A DNA stretch of 5,186 nucleotides from an uncultured Flavihumibacter sp. (GCA_946481605.1 CAMLPA010000274.1:1-5186); one strand, 5' to 3'. Counted from the stretch's first letter, positions 1 through 5,186 are shown. A program made the numbers and translations. The notes: generated by a model from the sequence alone, not told the origin.

Positions 1-188
1 TAGGCCACTGTAAACAGGAAAGATTTACATTTTTCCGCTTCTACCTCGGCGCGGTTGCGCCACATTTTTTCAAAGGCCGACTGCACCACGTCGCGGGCAT
101 CTTCCTCGTGTTTCAGGTTTTTGAGTATAAAACGGTACACATTGTCTGCATACTGCCTTACACAATCATTGTAATCTTTTTCCGTCAT
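1..188 (-). CDS. ECF RNA polymerase sigma factor, N-terminal part (cut by window edge)
   Basis: The minus strand reads 62 codons from an ATG at 188-186 to the window edge, without a stop. Residues 10-44 carry the sigma-70 region 2 pattern: a Tyr-Ala-Asp-x-Val-Tyr-Arg-Phe start, then His-Glu-Glu-Asp-Ala-Arg-Asp-Val-Val-Gln and Phe-x-Lys-Met-Trp, typical of core-polymerase-binding regions 2.1-2.2. Residues 54-62 (Cys-Lys-Ser-Phe-Leu-Phe-Thr-Val-Ala) match the region 2.3-2.4 segment that melts and reads the -10 element. Region 4 would lie outside the window. This ATG is chosen because it starts just before region 2, the normal layout for short ECF factors, and because an ECF-type promoter lies about 40 bases upstream. 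There is no Shine-Dalgarno sequence, as is usual in Bacteroidota. ECF factors normally respond to envelope or nutrient signals through an anti-sigma factor; any such partner lies outside the window. The family is clear; the regulon is unknown. Confidence 0.93.
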   Translation of the reverse strand, partial: MTEKDYNDCVRQYADNVYRFILKNLKHEEDARDVVQSAFEKMWRNRAEVEAEKCKSFLFTVA

Positions 189-229
189 AAACAGTGGGCC
201 TGTTGGTTATTGTTGTGCGTTGAAAGTGT

Positions 230-255
230 GACGGGTGAACGGGGAGAATGTTACA
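230..255 (-). promoter_or_regulatory. ECF-type promoter of the sigma factor gene (probable autoregulation)
   Basis: On the minus strand a TGTAAC box (255-250) and a CGTC box (233-230) are separated by exactly 16 bases. This fits the general ECF promoter pattern of an AAC-containing -35 element and a CGTC -10 element. A run of seven T on the minus strand (271-265) lies nine bases upstream of the -35 box and could act as an UP element. Transcription would start near 222-225, giving a leader of about 35 bases before the sigma factor ATG at 188. Position and orientation suggest that the sigma factor drives its own gene, a common arrangement for ECF factors. The boxes are visible in the sequence; the autoregulation is inferred. 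Confidence 0.72.
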
Positions 256-271
256 GCATCCTCCAAAAAAA

Positions 272-469
272 TTACCGGGTCGCTGAAATTACATGCTGAC
301 CGATGGAACGGAGGAGTTTCACCTCTTTGTGGAAAGTTGATTTTTCAGCGGAAAACTCCTGTGGTTCCTCCCCTGAAAAACCTTCTTCCCGGCTTTGCCG
401 TTCGCTCCAGATGCAGCACAGCAGCAGTACCGCTATCCCTCCTGCAATTATTGCGCTCCTGCGTTTCAT
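272..469 (-). CDS. small hypothetical membrane-anchored or exported protein (65 aa)
   Basis: I do not recognise a family. The ORF has a textbook export or anchor start: Lys-Arg-Arg at residues 2-4, a hydrophobic stretch at about 6-21 that includes Leu-Leu-Leu-Cys-Cys (Cys18, Cys19), then a strongly charged, Glu-rich tail of about 44 residues. The cysteines do not form a good lipobox, because residues -1 and -2 are not small, so a membrane anchor is more likely than a lipoprotein. Codon choice resembles that of the neighbours. There is no clear ribosome binding site, but the region before the ATG is A-rich, and a promoter-like TACCTTCG lies 23 bases upstream. It ends 83 bases before the ECF sigma ATG in the same direction, but the sigma gene has its own promoter. 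It could be a chance ORF; only homologues would settle it. Confidence 0.42.
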   Translation of the reverse strand: MKRRSAIIAGGIAVLLLCCIWSERQSREEGFSGEEPQEFSAEKSTFHKEVKLLRSIGQHVISATR

Positions 470-492
470 ATACTGTTGTTTTCAGGATTAGA

Positions 493-500
493 CGAAGGTA
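493..500 (-). promoter_or_regulatory. candidate -7 box upstream of the small ORF
   Basis: The minus strand carries TACCTTCG, one base off the Bacteroidota -7 consensus TAnnTTTG, 23 bases before the ATG at 469. I see no convincing TTTG -33 element 19-21 bases further upstream. It adds slight support that the small ORF is transcribed, but such an imperfect 8-mer can occur by chance. Confidence 0.22.
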
Positions 501-625
501 ATGGCTTTTTGTTACAGATTTTTTCAGAAAAGCAATCGATTGTACCTGTTAACACAGTTCAAATCCCATCTTTACTACGTGTAATTGCTTTATTTTGCAG
601 CCGTTAACGTTGAAAACACCTGTTT

Positions 626-1813
626 ATGAACCAGAATTTCGTACAAAGAATAGGAGCTGAACTGCAAGAAATCCGCGAAGCGGGATTGTTCAAATCCGAA
701 CGCATCATTACCAGCGAACAAGGGCCCGAGATTGTAGTGAACGGGAAAACCGTTTTGAATTTCTGCGCCAACAACTACCTCGGCCTTTCTTCCCACCCCA
801 AAGTGATTGAGGCCGCCCACAAAGCGATCGATTCCCATGGGTATGGCATGAGCAGTGTCCGCTTTATATGTGGTACTCAGGATATTCATAAAGAACTGGA
901 AACCAAGATCGCGCAGTTTCTGGGTACAGAAGATACTATATTGTATGCCGCGGCTTTCGACGCGAACGGTGGCGTATTTGAGCCCCTCTTCAACGAGCAG
1001 GATGCCATCATCTCCGATGCCCTGAACCACGCCTCTATTATAGATGGTGTTCGTTTGTGCAAAGCACAGCGTTTCCGGTACAACCACAACGATATGGCCG
1101 ACCTGGAAGCGAAGCTGAAGGAAACCCAGGGACTCCGCAGCCGCATCATCGTAACCGACGGCTCCTTCAGCATGGACGGTACCATCGCCCAACTCGATAA
1201 AATCTGTGACCTCGCCGACCAATACGATGCCATCGTGATGATCGATGAATGCCATTCTTCCGGATTCCTCGGTAAAACAGGTCGCGGTACCCACGAATAC
1301 CGTGGTGTAATGGGCCGCATCGATATTATCACCGGAACGCTGGGCAAAGCCCTCGGCGGCGCCTCCGGCGGATTTACCAGCGGGAAAAAAGAGATCATCG
1401 AAATGCTGCGCCAGCGCAGCCGTCCCTATCTTTTCTCGAATACCGTCGCACCCAGTATCGTAGGGGCTTCCATCGCGGTACTCGATATGCTGAGTGAAAC
1501 CACCGAACTCCGCGATAAACTGGAATTCAACACGAAATTCTTCCGCTCCAAAATGACGGAAGCCGGCTTCGATATCAAACCCGGGGACCATCCTATTGTA
1601 CCGATTATGTTGTATGAAGCGGTACTTGCCCAGCAATTCGCGGCCAGACTGCTCGAAGAAGGGGTATATGTGATCGGGTTCTTCTTCCCCGTAGTGGCGA
1701 AAGGACAGGCGCGTATCCGCGTTCAACTGAGTGCGGCGCACGAGCAGGAGCACCTCGAAAAGGCTATTGCCGCATTTACCAAAGTTGGAAAAGAATTGGG
1801 CGTACTGAAGTAA
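626..1813 (+). CDS. kbl: glycine C-acetyltransferase (2-amino-3-ketobutyrate CoA ligase)
   Basis: A PLP-dependent alpha-oxoamine synthase that cleaves 2-amino-3-oxobutyrate with CoA to glycine and acetyl-CoA, the second step of the threonine dehydrogenase route; cytosolic. The 395 residues match the usual length (about 398 in E. coli) and align by eye from end to end. Landmarks are Asn-Phe-Cys-Ala-Asn-Asn-Tyr-Leu-Gly at 45-53, Asn-His-Ala-Ser with His135 stacking on PLP, Asp-Gly-Ser-Phe-Ser-Met-Asp-Gly at 178-185, Asp207 contacting the pyridine nitrogen, His210, and Gly-Thr-Leu-Gly-Lys with Lys241 as the Schiff-base lysine. The motif at 206-213 reads IDECHSSG, where E. coli has VDDSHAVG. The sequence resembles Kbl more than BioF, HemA or serine palmitoyltransferase. 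The ATG at 626 matches the family N-terminus; no Shine-Dalgarno is visible. It stands alone: no tdh is adjacent, and a terminator follows directly. A weak TATTTTG (591-597) is the nearest promoter-like box. Confidence 0.96.
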   Translation: MNQNFVQRIGAELQEIREAGLFKSERIITSEQGPEIVVNGKTVLNFCANNYLGLSSHPKVIEAAHKAIDSHGYGMSSVRFICGTQDIHKELETKIAQFLGTEDTILYAAAFDANGGVFEPLFNEQDAIISDALNHASIIDGVRLCKAQRFRYNHNDMADLEAKLKETQGLRSRIIVTDGSFSMDGTIAQLDKICDLADQYDAIVMIDECHSSGFLGKTGRGTHEYRGVMGRIDIITGTLGKALGGASGGFTSGKKEIIEMLRQRSRPYLFSNTVAPSIVGASIAVLDMLSETTELRDKLEFNTKFFRSKMTEAGFDIKPGDHPIVPIMLYEAVLAQQFAARLLEEGVYVIGFFFPVVAKGQARIRVQLSAAHEQEHLEKAIAAFTKVGKELGVLK

Positions 1814-1834
1814 GCGAGCATGAATTATAATCTT

Positions 1835-1871
1835 ATGGCGGCGCCTGTTTACAGGATGCCGCCATTTTTTT
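1835..1871 (+). terminator. intrinsic terminator of kbl
   Basis: A perfect 8-bp stem, ATGGCGGC (1835-1842) with GCCGCCAT (1858-1865), is followed by a T run at 1865-1871. The 15-base loop contains a further CCTG/CAGG pairing (1844-1847 with 1852-1855), so the hairpin may be taller. It begins 22 bases after the kbl stop codon. The T run touches the stop codon (1872-1870) of the convergent gene. On the minus strand no U run follows the stem, so it should terminate mainly plus-strand transcripts. Confidence 0.9.
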
Positions 1872-2799
1872 ACAACAAAGAAGGGCGTTCGGTGATTTCA
1901 TGGTATTTGATCACATCCTTCGCATAATAATGCACCACCATACTTTTACGGGATAGGGCAGGATTCAGGATAGGTGCTCCGCCATGGATCAGGTTGGCGT
2001 GCCAGATCAATACATCCCCTTTCTTCGCCAGAAATTCCTTTTGTGGAAAATCGTGTTGGGTGAGCAGGTCGGCTATCGCGTCTTCATAATCATGGTAATC
2101 CTTGTTTCCCAGTTTTAATAAAGTGCTGCCTGTATTAAATCCGCCATTTAACAAAAAGGGAAGTTTGTGGCTGCCGGGGTAATAAAACAATGGACCGTTT
2201 TCATGGGAAATATCTTCCAAGGCAATCCAGGCGGCGATAAGATAGCCAAGCGGATAGGTGGTCATGTGAATACTGTCGGAGTGTGCCCGTTGTCCGCTGC
2301 CTTTTAAAAAGTTGATGGTTTGAAAGGCTACGATTTCCCGGTCAAGAAGAAATTCAAGTAATCGTACAAGCGCCGGGTCTTCGGCCATTTGCCGGATGGT
2401 GTCAGATTTCTTGTTGGCGAACATGAGCTTGTTGCCATATTTGAACTTTATCTGATGGGTACTTAGGAGCCGTTCTATTTCACTGTTGATTTCATCGCAT
2501 TGTGACGCTTTAAAACACTGCTCTATTATGAGATAACCCTTTTCACTCCATTCGAAAATGCCTTTTTGTATGTCGGAAGAAAAATTCTGAAACCCATCTT
2601 TCTGCGGCGCCAGTTCGGCTGAATCGCCCGTGTCGAGCCAGGCACGGGAGGTTTTATCGGGGAAATCTTTACTTGAAATGGAACCTGTCAATGGTTTATT
2701 CAGGTTGTATTTCCGGTAAGCGGCCTTATTGTGTTGCAACTTTCCCAGGTGGAGCAGGTTGTATAACCAATGAACAGGTTTGTAGCTTTTCAATGACAT
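1870..2799 (-). CDS. phytanoyl-CoA dioxygenase (PhyH) family protein
   Basis: A probable Fe(II)/2-oxoglutarate-dependent oxygenase of 309 residues; substrate unknown. The metal-binding triad is visible: His173 and Asp175 in an Ala-His-Ser-Asp motif, and distal His272 in Leu-Ile-His-Gly-Gly. Arg284 (Leu-Ser-Arg-Lys-Ser) is positioned to hold 2-oxoglutarate. The family signature Ala-Trp-Ile-Ala-Leu-Glu-Asp, then Glu-Asn-Gly-Pro-Leu and Pro-Gly-Ser-His-Lys, spans 190-212. The first 75 or so residues lie ahead of the catalytic fold and look helical and basic, with no signal peptide, so the protein is probably cytosolic. The frame stays open up to 3027, but I chose the ATG at 2799: a perfect TACATTTG box ends four bases before it, and a longer protein would run into the divergent beta-lactamase gene. 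It is monocistronic and convergent with kbl. Members act on lipids, halogenated or natural-product substrates and amino acids, so the name should not be read as phytanoyl-CoA activity. Confidence 0.88.
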   Translation of the reverse strand: MSLKSYKPVHWLYNLLHLGKLQHNKAAYRKYNLNKPLTGSISSKDFPDKTSRAWLDTGDSAELAPQKDGFQNFSSDIQKGIFEWSEKGYLIIEQCFKASQCDEINSEIERLLSTHQIKFKYGNKLMFANKKSDTIRQMAEDPALVRLLEFLLDREIVAFQTINFLKGSGQRAHSDSIHMTTYPLGYLIAAWIALEDISHENGPLFYYPGSHKLPFLLNGGFNTGSTLLKLGNKDYHDYEDAIADLLTQHDFPQKEFLAKKGDVLIWHANLIHGGAPILNPALSRKSMVVHYYAKDVIKYHEITERPSLL

Positions 2800-2803
2800 A
2801 AAA

Positions 2804-2811
2804 CAAATGTA
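2804..2811 (-). promoter_or_regulatory. Bacteroidota -7 promoter box of the PhyH-family gene
   Basis: The minus strand reads TACATTTG, a perfect match to the TAnnTTTG -7 consensus, followed by TTTT and the ATG at 2799. Transcription would begin at or within a few bases of the start codon, giving a leaderless or nearly leaderless mRNA. No TTTG-like -33 element is seen at the usual 19-21 base spacing. The box also supports 2799 as the true start. Confidence 0.5.
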
Positions 2812-2910
2812 GCCAAATGCCCGCATCCCGGTGCGCGCTTTCAGCGAAATTGTGCCGGGGTTAAAATGATCCGGACCATAATCTTTCCACTGAAATTGCC
2901 AATCTCTTCT

Positions 2911-2918
2911 CATCTTTG
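2911..2918 (+). promoter_or_regulatory. candidate -7 promoter box of the class D beta-lactamase gene
   Basis: CATCTTTG differs from the TAnnTTTG consensus only at the first base and is followed by CGCC and the ATG at 2923. The four-base gap to the start codon equals that of the divergent gene on the other strand. A leaderless or very short-leader transcript is implied. I do not see a good -33 TTTG element upstream. Confidence 0.42.
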
Positions 2919-2922
2919 CGCC

Positions 2923-3744
2923 ATGAAATATCTTTTCTACGTGCTGGTGGCGGGAACGCTTTTCTCCGCCTGCAACAACAATAATGTTACGGAGAACAAA
3001 TCCCTGGGTAAATTCTTTGAGCAACAAGGCGTTACGGGAAGTTTCGGCCTTTTCGACAACGGAAAGGGCACGTTTACCCTATTCAACCTCTCCCGCTTCC
3101 GCGACAGCGCATACCTGCCAGCCTCCACGTTCAAGATCGTGAACGGATTAATAGGACTCGAAGCCGGTCGTGTGACCGATGAAAAAATGGTCATAAAATG
3201 GGACGGCGTTACCCGCTCTATTGAAAACTGGAACCAGGATCTGACCATGGAACAGGCTTTTCGCTATTCCGCCGTACCCTGGTACCAGGAACTGGCCCGC
3301 AGGATCGGGAAAGATACCATGCAACATTTCCTGGATACGCTGGGCTATGCGGGCAGCGCAGGGAAAGCCGTTATTAAAGACAATCTGGATACTTTCTGGC
3401 TCGACAATTCCATCAAAATCACCGCCGACGAACAACTGGGGCTTGTGAAGAAACTGTATTTTAACCAACTTCCATTCCAGCCCCGCACGCAAAAGATACT
3501 GCAGAAGATGATGGTGCAGGAAGACAACAGCAACTATATCCTGGCCTATAAAACGGGTTGGGGAACTGCTGAAAATGGGCACGCCATCGCCTGGGTAGTA
3601 GGTTGGGTGGAAGAGAACAGGCACCCGTATTTCTTTGCGCTGAACATAGAAGATGCCAATCCCAACGCTGATATTCCCGCCAAAAGAATGGCCATTCTGA
3701 AAGGTATTCTGAAAGAACTGGGTTTCCTGGAAGGGAAAATGTAA
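2923..3744 (+). CDS. class D (OXA-type) beta-lactamase-like lipoprotein
   Basis: A serine penicillin-recognising enzyme, probably anchored in the periplasm or outer membrane; class D members hydrolyse beta-lactams. The 273 residues fit the class (about 265-280). Residues 1-17 form a lipoprotein signal with Phe-Ser-Ala-Cys and Cys17 as the lipidated residue, followed by an Asn-rich linker. The catalytic motifs are Ser68-Thr-Phe-Lys71 (nucleophile and the lysine that is carboxylated in this class), Ser116-Ala-Val118, Trp159 in Phe-Trp-Leu-Asp, Lys210-Thr-Gly212, and the class D hallmark Trp224-Val-Val-Gly-Trp228. The usual Tyr-Gly-Asn motif reads Tyr142-Ala-Gly, and the loop from there to Trp159 is about four residues longer than in OXA-10 or OXA-48. 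I start at 2923 rather than the in-frame ATG at 2866, because the signal peptide begins here and the promoter box sits just upstream. No transferable-element context is visible, so it looks like a resident chromosomal gene. Hydrolytic activity is probable but not shown. Confidence 0.9.
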   Translation: MKYLFYVLVAGTLFSACNNNNVTENKSLGKFFEQQGVTGSFGLFDNGKGTFTLFNLSRFRDSAYLPASTFKIVNGLIGLEAGRVTDEKMVIKWDGVTRSIENWNQDLTMEQAFRYSAVPWYQELARRIGKDTMQHFLDTLGYAGSAGKAVIKDNLDTFWLDNSIKITADEQLGLVKKLYFNQLPFQPRTQKILQKMMVQEDNSNYILAYKTGWGTAENGHAIAWVVGWVEENRHPYFFALNIEDANPNADIPAKRMAILKGILKELGFLEGKM

Positions 3745-3747
3745 CCC

Positions 3748-3765
3748 GGAACCTGCACGGTTTTT
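3748..3765 (+). terminator. weak candidate terminator after the beta-lactamase gene
   Basis: AACC (3750-3753) pairs with GGTT (3759-3762) around a five-base loop, with two possible G-U pairs extending the stem into the T run at 3761-3765. The stem is short and the T run partly forms part of it, so termination would be weak at best. Some read-through into batB remains possible. Confidence 0.2.
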
Positions 3766-3793
3766 GCCATCATTGGGTTTGATTCGTAAATTG
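3763..3793 (+). promoter_or_regulatory. candidate promoter of the batB-batC operon
   Basis: A TTTG (3763-3766) is followed after 20 bases by TAAATTG (3787-3793), which is the TAnnTTTG -7 element with one T missing. Spacing agrees with the Bacteroidota -33/-7 pattern of 19-21 bases. Transcription would start near 3797-3800, giving a leader of roughly 16-19 bases before the TTG start at 3816. It lies in the 71-bp gap after the beta-lactamase gene, so batB need not depend on that gene's promoter. Confidence 0.38.
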
Positions 3794-3815
3794 CCTGAAC
3801 TAAAAGAAGACTCAT

Positions 3816-4850
3816 TTGCTTGAATTTCAATACCCGGTATGGTGGTGGGCGCTCCTGTTGCTGCCCCTTATAACACTCCTTTTCTGGCTCGTGGTACGCT
3901 GGAAAAAGAATACCATGCGTAAGATCGGCGACCCCGAGCTTGTAAAAACTTTGTTGCGCGGTGATTCCCCCCGCCGCTTCACGTTTTCTCATATCCTACT
4001 TACACTTGCCGCCGGATTGCTTGTGGCGGCGCTCGCCCATCTCCGTAAGCCTTCAGGGGGCGAAAACATTTCCCGCACAGGCGTGGATGTGATGGTAGCG
4101 CTGGACGTTAGTAAAAGTATGCTGGCGCAGGATGTGACGCCCAGCCGCATGGAAAAAGCCAAACATCTGGTGGCAAAAATGCTGGATGAACTCGGTAACG
4201 ACCGGGTGGGACTGGTGATTTTCGCTGGTCATGCTTATTTCCAGATGCCACTTACCACGGACCTCGCAGCGGCAAGGTTGTACATCAATTCCGCGAGTCC
4301 GGCAATGGTGTCTACACAGGGAACAGTGATTGCCGAAGCGCTCAGACTCTGTAATTCCGCCTTCAATCCCAAAGAAAAAAAGTATAAAGCGGTACTGCTC
4401 ATCACTGATGGTGAGGACCATGACCCCGATGCCGTAGCCACCGCGCAGGCCATGGCCGAAAACGGTGTCATGATCTCCACGGTAGGCGTGGGAAGTACGG
4501 AAGGAGCGAAAATTCCCGATGAAGAGACAGGAGATTTTAAAAGAGATGAAACCGGAAATGTAGTGGTATCCGCACTGAATGAACAGTTATTACGTGATAT
4601 TGCCGCCGCTGGAAATGGGGAGTACGTGCAACTGGTAAGTACCGATATGGCCGTGAAAGGCCTGCGCGACCGGCTGGATACATTGGAACAGCGCACGGTG
4701 AGCGATAAAAGTCAGGCCAATTACAAATCTTTCTTCTACTGGTTTGTGCTGGGGGCTGCTATTTTCCTGCTGGCGGAATTCCTGGTGAACGCCATGCCTT
4801 CCCGGTTCAGTAAATACAAGGTATTCCTTGCTAAAAAAGAGACTACATGA
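3816..4850 (+). CDS. batB: BatB, membrane-anchored von Willebrand factor A domain protein
   Basis: Part of the Bat system, linked in Bacteroides to aerotolerance and in other bacteria to envelope stress; it probably works as a membrane-bound metal-binding scaffold. The 344 residues have N-terminal membrane segments at about 8-27 and 57-75, a vWA domain at about 88-285, and a C-terminal membrane segment at about 306-323. The metal site (MIDAS) is intact: Asp97-x-Ser99-x-Ser101, Thr170 after Gln-Gly, and Asp198 in Ile-Thr-Asp-Gly-Glu. The Arg-Asp-x-x-Gly-Asn-Val-Val and Leu-Asn-Glu-Gln segments near 243-257 resemble BatB more than BatA, and position directly before a TPR gene agrees. An in-frame TAA at 3801-3803 and no ATG before codon 34 force a TTG start at 3816, with AGAAGA five bases upstream as a possible weak ribosome site. 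The stop overlaps the batC start (ATGA). BatA versus BatB is the only real uncertainty. Confidence 0.9.
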   Translation: MLEFQYPVWWWALLLLPLITLLFWLVVRWKKNTMRKIGDPELVKTLLRGDSPRRFTFSHILLTLAAGLLVAALAHLRKPSGGENISRTGVDVMVALDVSKSMLAQDVTPSRMEKAKHLVAKMLDELGNDRVGLVIFAGHAYFQMPLTTDLAAARLYINSASPAMVSTQGTVIAEALRLCNSAFNPKEKKYKAVLLITDGEDHDPDAVATAQAMAENGVMISTVGVGSTEGAKIPDEETGDFKRDETGNVVVSALNEQLLRDIAAAGNGEYVQLVSTDMAVKGLRDRLDTLEQRTVSDKSQANYKSFFYWFVLGAAIFLLAEFLVNAMPSRFSKYKVFLAKKETT

Positions 4851-5186
4851 AACAATGGTGCCTAATTATTGTTTTCTTCCTGCCATTGTTCGCGTCCGCA
4901 CAGTCGGCTACACCGAACAATCTTATCAAAAAAGGGAACGAGTTGTATAGAAAGGGTGCTTTCGATAAAGCCCTGGAAGCATACGAAAATGCGTTGAAAG
5001 CCAAACCAGATAATATGGTGGCCGGATATAACCAGGGAAACGCATTGTACCGTTCTGAAAAGTTTGATGAAGCCGCGCAGCGATTTGGTGAAGCCGCTGA
5101 AAAAGCGAAGTCTGCAGCCGATAAGAGCCGTGCGTATTACAACCAGGGTGTGGCCATGAACAAGCAGAACCAACTGGAACCCGCTA
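4847..5186 (+). CDS. batC: BatC-like TPR protein, N-terminal part (cut by window edge)
   Basis: The open frame of 113 codons runs off the window end. Residues 1-18 are a Sec signal peptide with a hydrophobic core and a signal peptidase I site Ala-Ser-Ala followed by Gln19, so the protein is exported to the periplasm. Two tetratricopeptide repeats follow at about 24-55 and 58-90, with the expected Gly-Asn-x-Leu-Tyr and Ala-Phe/Phe-Asp-x-Ala spacing, and a third starts at about 93 (Tyr-Tyr-Asn-Gln-Gly). TPR repeats bind other proteins; here the likely partners are the vWA Bat proteins. The ATG at 4847 overlaps the batB stop codon as ATGA, which suggests translational coupling and matched amounts. 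The order vWA protein then TPR protein is the standard batB-batC arrangement; batD would be expected next, outside the window. The signal peptide and repeats are seen directly; the Bat role is inferred from family and context. Confidence 0.88.
   Translation, partial: MKQWCLIIVFFLPLFASAQSATPNNLIKKGNELYRKGAFDKALEAYENALKAKPDNMVAGYNQGNALYRSEKFDEAAQRFGEAAEKAKSAADKSRAYYNQGVAMNKQNQLEPA

Noticed and set aside
265..301. Possible terminator of the small ORF: GGTC/GACC hairpin (minus, 301-278) before the T tract
   Set aside because: The stem is short, has a bulge, and is separated from the T run by six bases. The T run is better explained as an UP element of the ECF promoter.
108..607. Several overlapping short plus-strand frames between the sigma factor and kbl
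   Set aside because: They overlap the sigma factor, its promoter or the small minus-strand frame, and show no domain, signal peptide or conserved motif.
590..1753. Long 387-residue open frame antisense to kbl
   Set aside because: It is the mirror of a highly conserved enzyme gene, has no recognisable domain, and arises from codon bias on the opposite strand.
2866..2922. Upstream ATG for the beta-lactamase giving 19 extra residues
   Set aside because: The lipoprotein signal peptide begins at 2923, and the promoter-like box at 2911-2918 lies inside the extension.
2800..3027. N-terminal extension of the PhyH-family frame by 76 codons to an ATG at 3027
   Set aside because: It would overlap the start of the divergent beta-lactamase gene, has no family similarity, and would bury the perfect TACATTTG promoter box inside the coding region.
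2923..3744. Beta-lactamase as a recently acquired resistance cassette
   Set aside because: No insertion sequence, attC site, direct repeat or integrase is visible on either side, and base use resembles the neighbouring genes.
4862..5173. Minus-strand 103-residue frame at the window end
   Set aside because: It is antisense to batC, whose signal peptide and TPR repeats are clear in the plus frame.

Overview
The window looks like chromosomal DNA of a Bacteroidota bacterium, probably of the Chitinophagaceae type. The reasons are: a Bat aerotolerance-type locus (vWA protein followed by a TPR protein), almost no Shine-Dalgarno sequences, promoter boxes of the Bacteroidota TAnnTTTG type, and an ECF sigma gene with its own ECF-type promoter. 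Genus-level assignment is not possible from this sequence alone. I see no rRNA, tRNA, CRISPR array, insertion sequence, integrase or phage gene.

Layout. Positions 1-188 (minus) hold the first 62 codons of an ECF sigma factor, cut by the window edge. Just upstream is a clean ECF-type promoter, TGTAAC-N16-CGTC, suggesting autoregulation. Positions 272-469 (minus) hold a possible small membrane or exported protein with no recognised family. A 156-bp divergent spacer leads to kbl (626-1813, plus), 2-amino-3-ketobutyrate CoA ligase, which ends in a strong intrinsic terminator (1835-1871). That terminator abuts the stop codon of a convergent phytanoyl-CoA dioxygenase family gene (1870-2799, minus). 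Divergent from it is a lipoprotein class D beta-lactamase-like gene (2923-3744, plus). Each of these two genes has a -7-like box ending exactly four bases before its ATG. Downstream is batB (3816-4850, plus, TTG start), overlapping batC (from 4847, cut by the window edge) in an ATGA junction.

How the genes relate. Only batB-batC are clearly one operon. They encode an inner-membrane vWA protein and an exported TPR protein that belong together in the Bat system. The others look like single-gene units: sigma-factor regulation, threonine/glycine metabolism, an orphan Fe(II)/2-oxoglutarate oxygenase, and a periplasmic beta-lactam-interacting enzyme. No batA, moxR or DUF58 gene lies directly upstream of batB, where they would be expected in many Bacteroidota.

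I did not find a convincing new multi-gene system. The most noteworthy points are the altered YGN motif of the class D enzyme, the ECF autoregulatory promoter, the paired ATG-proximal promoters, and the Bat operon that begins at batB with a TTG codon.
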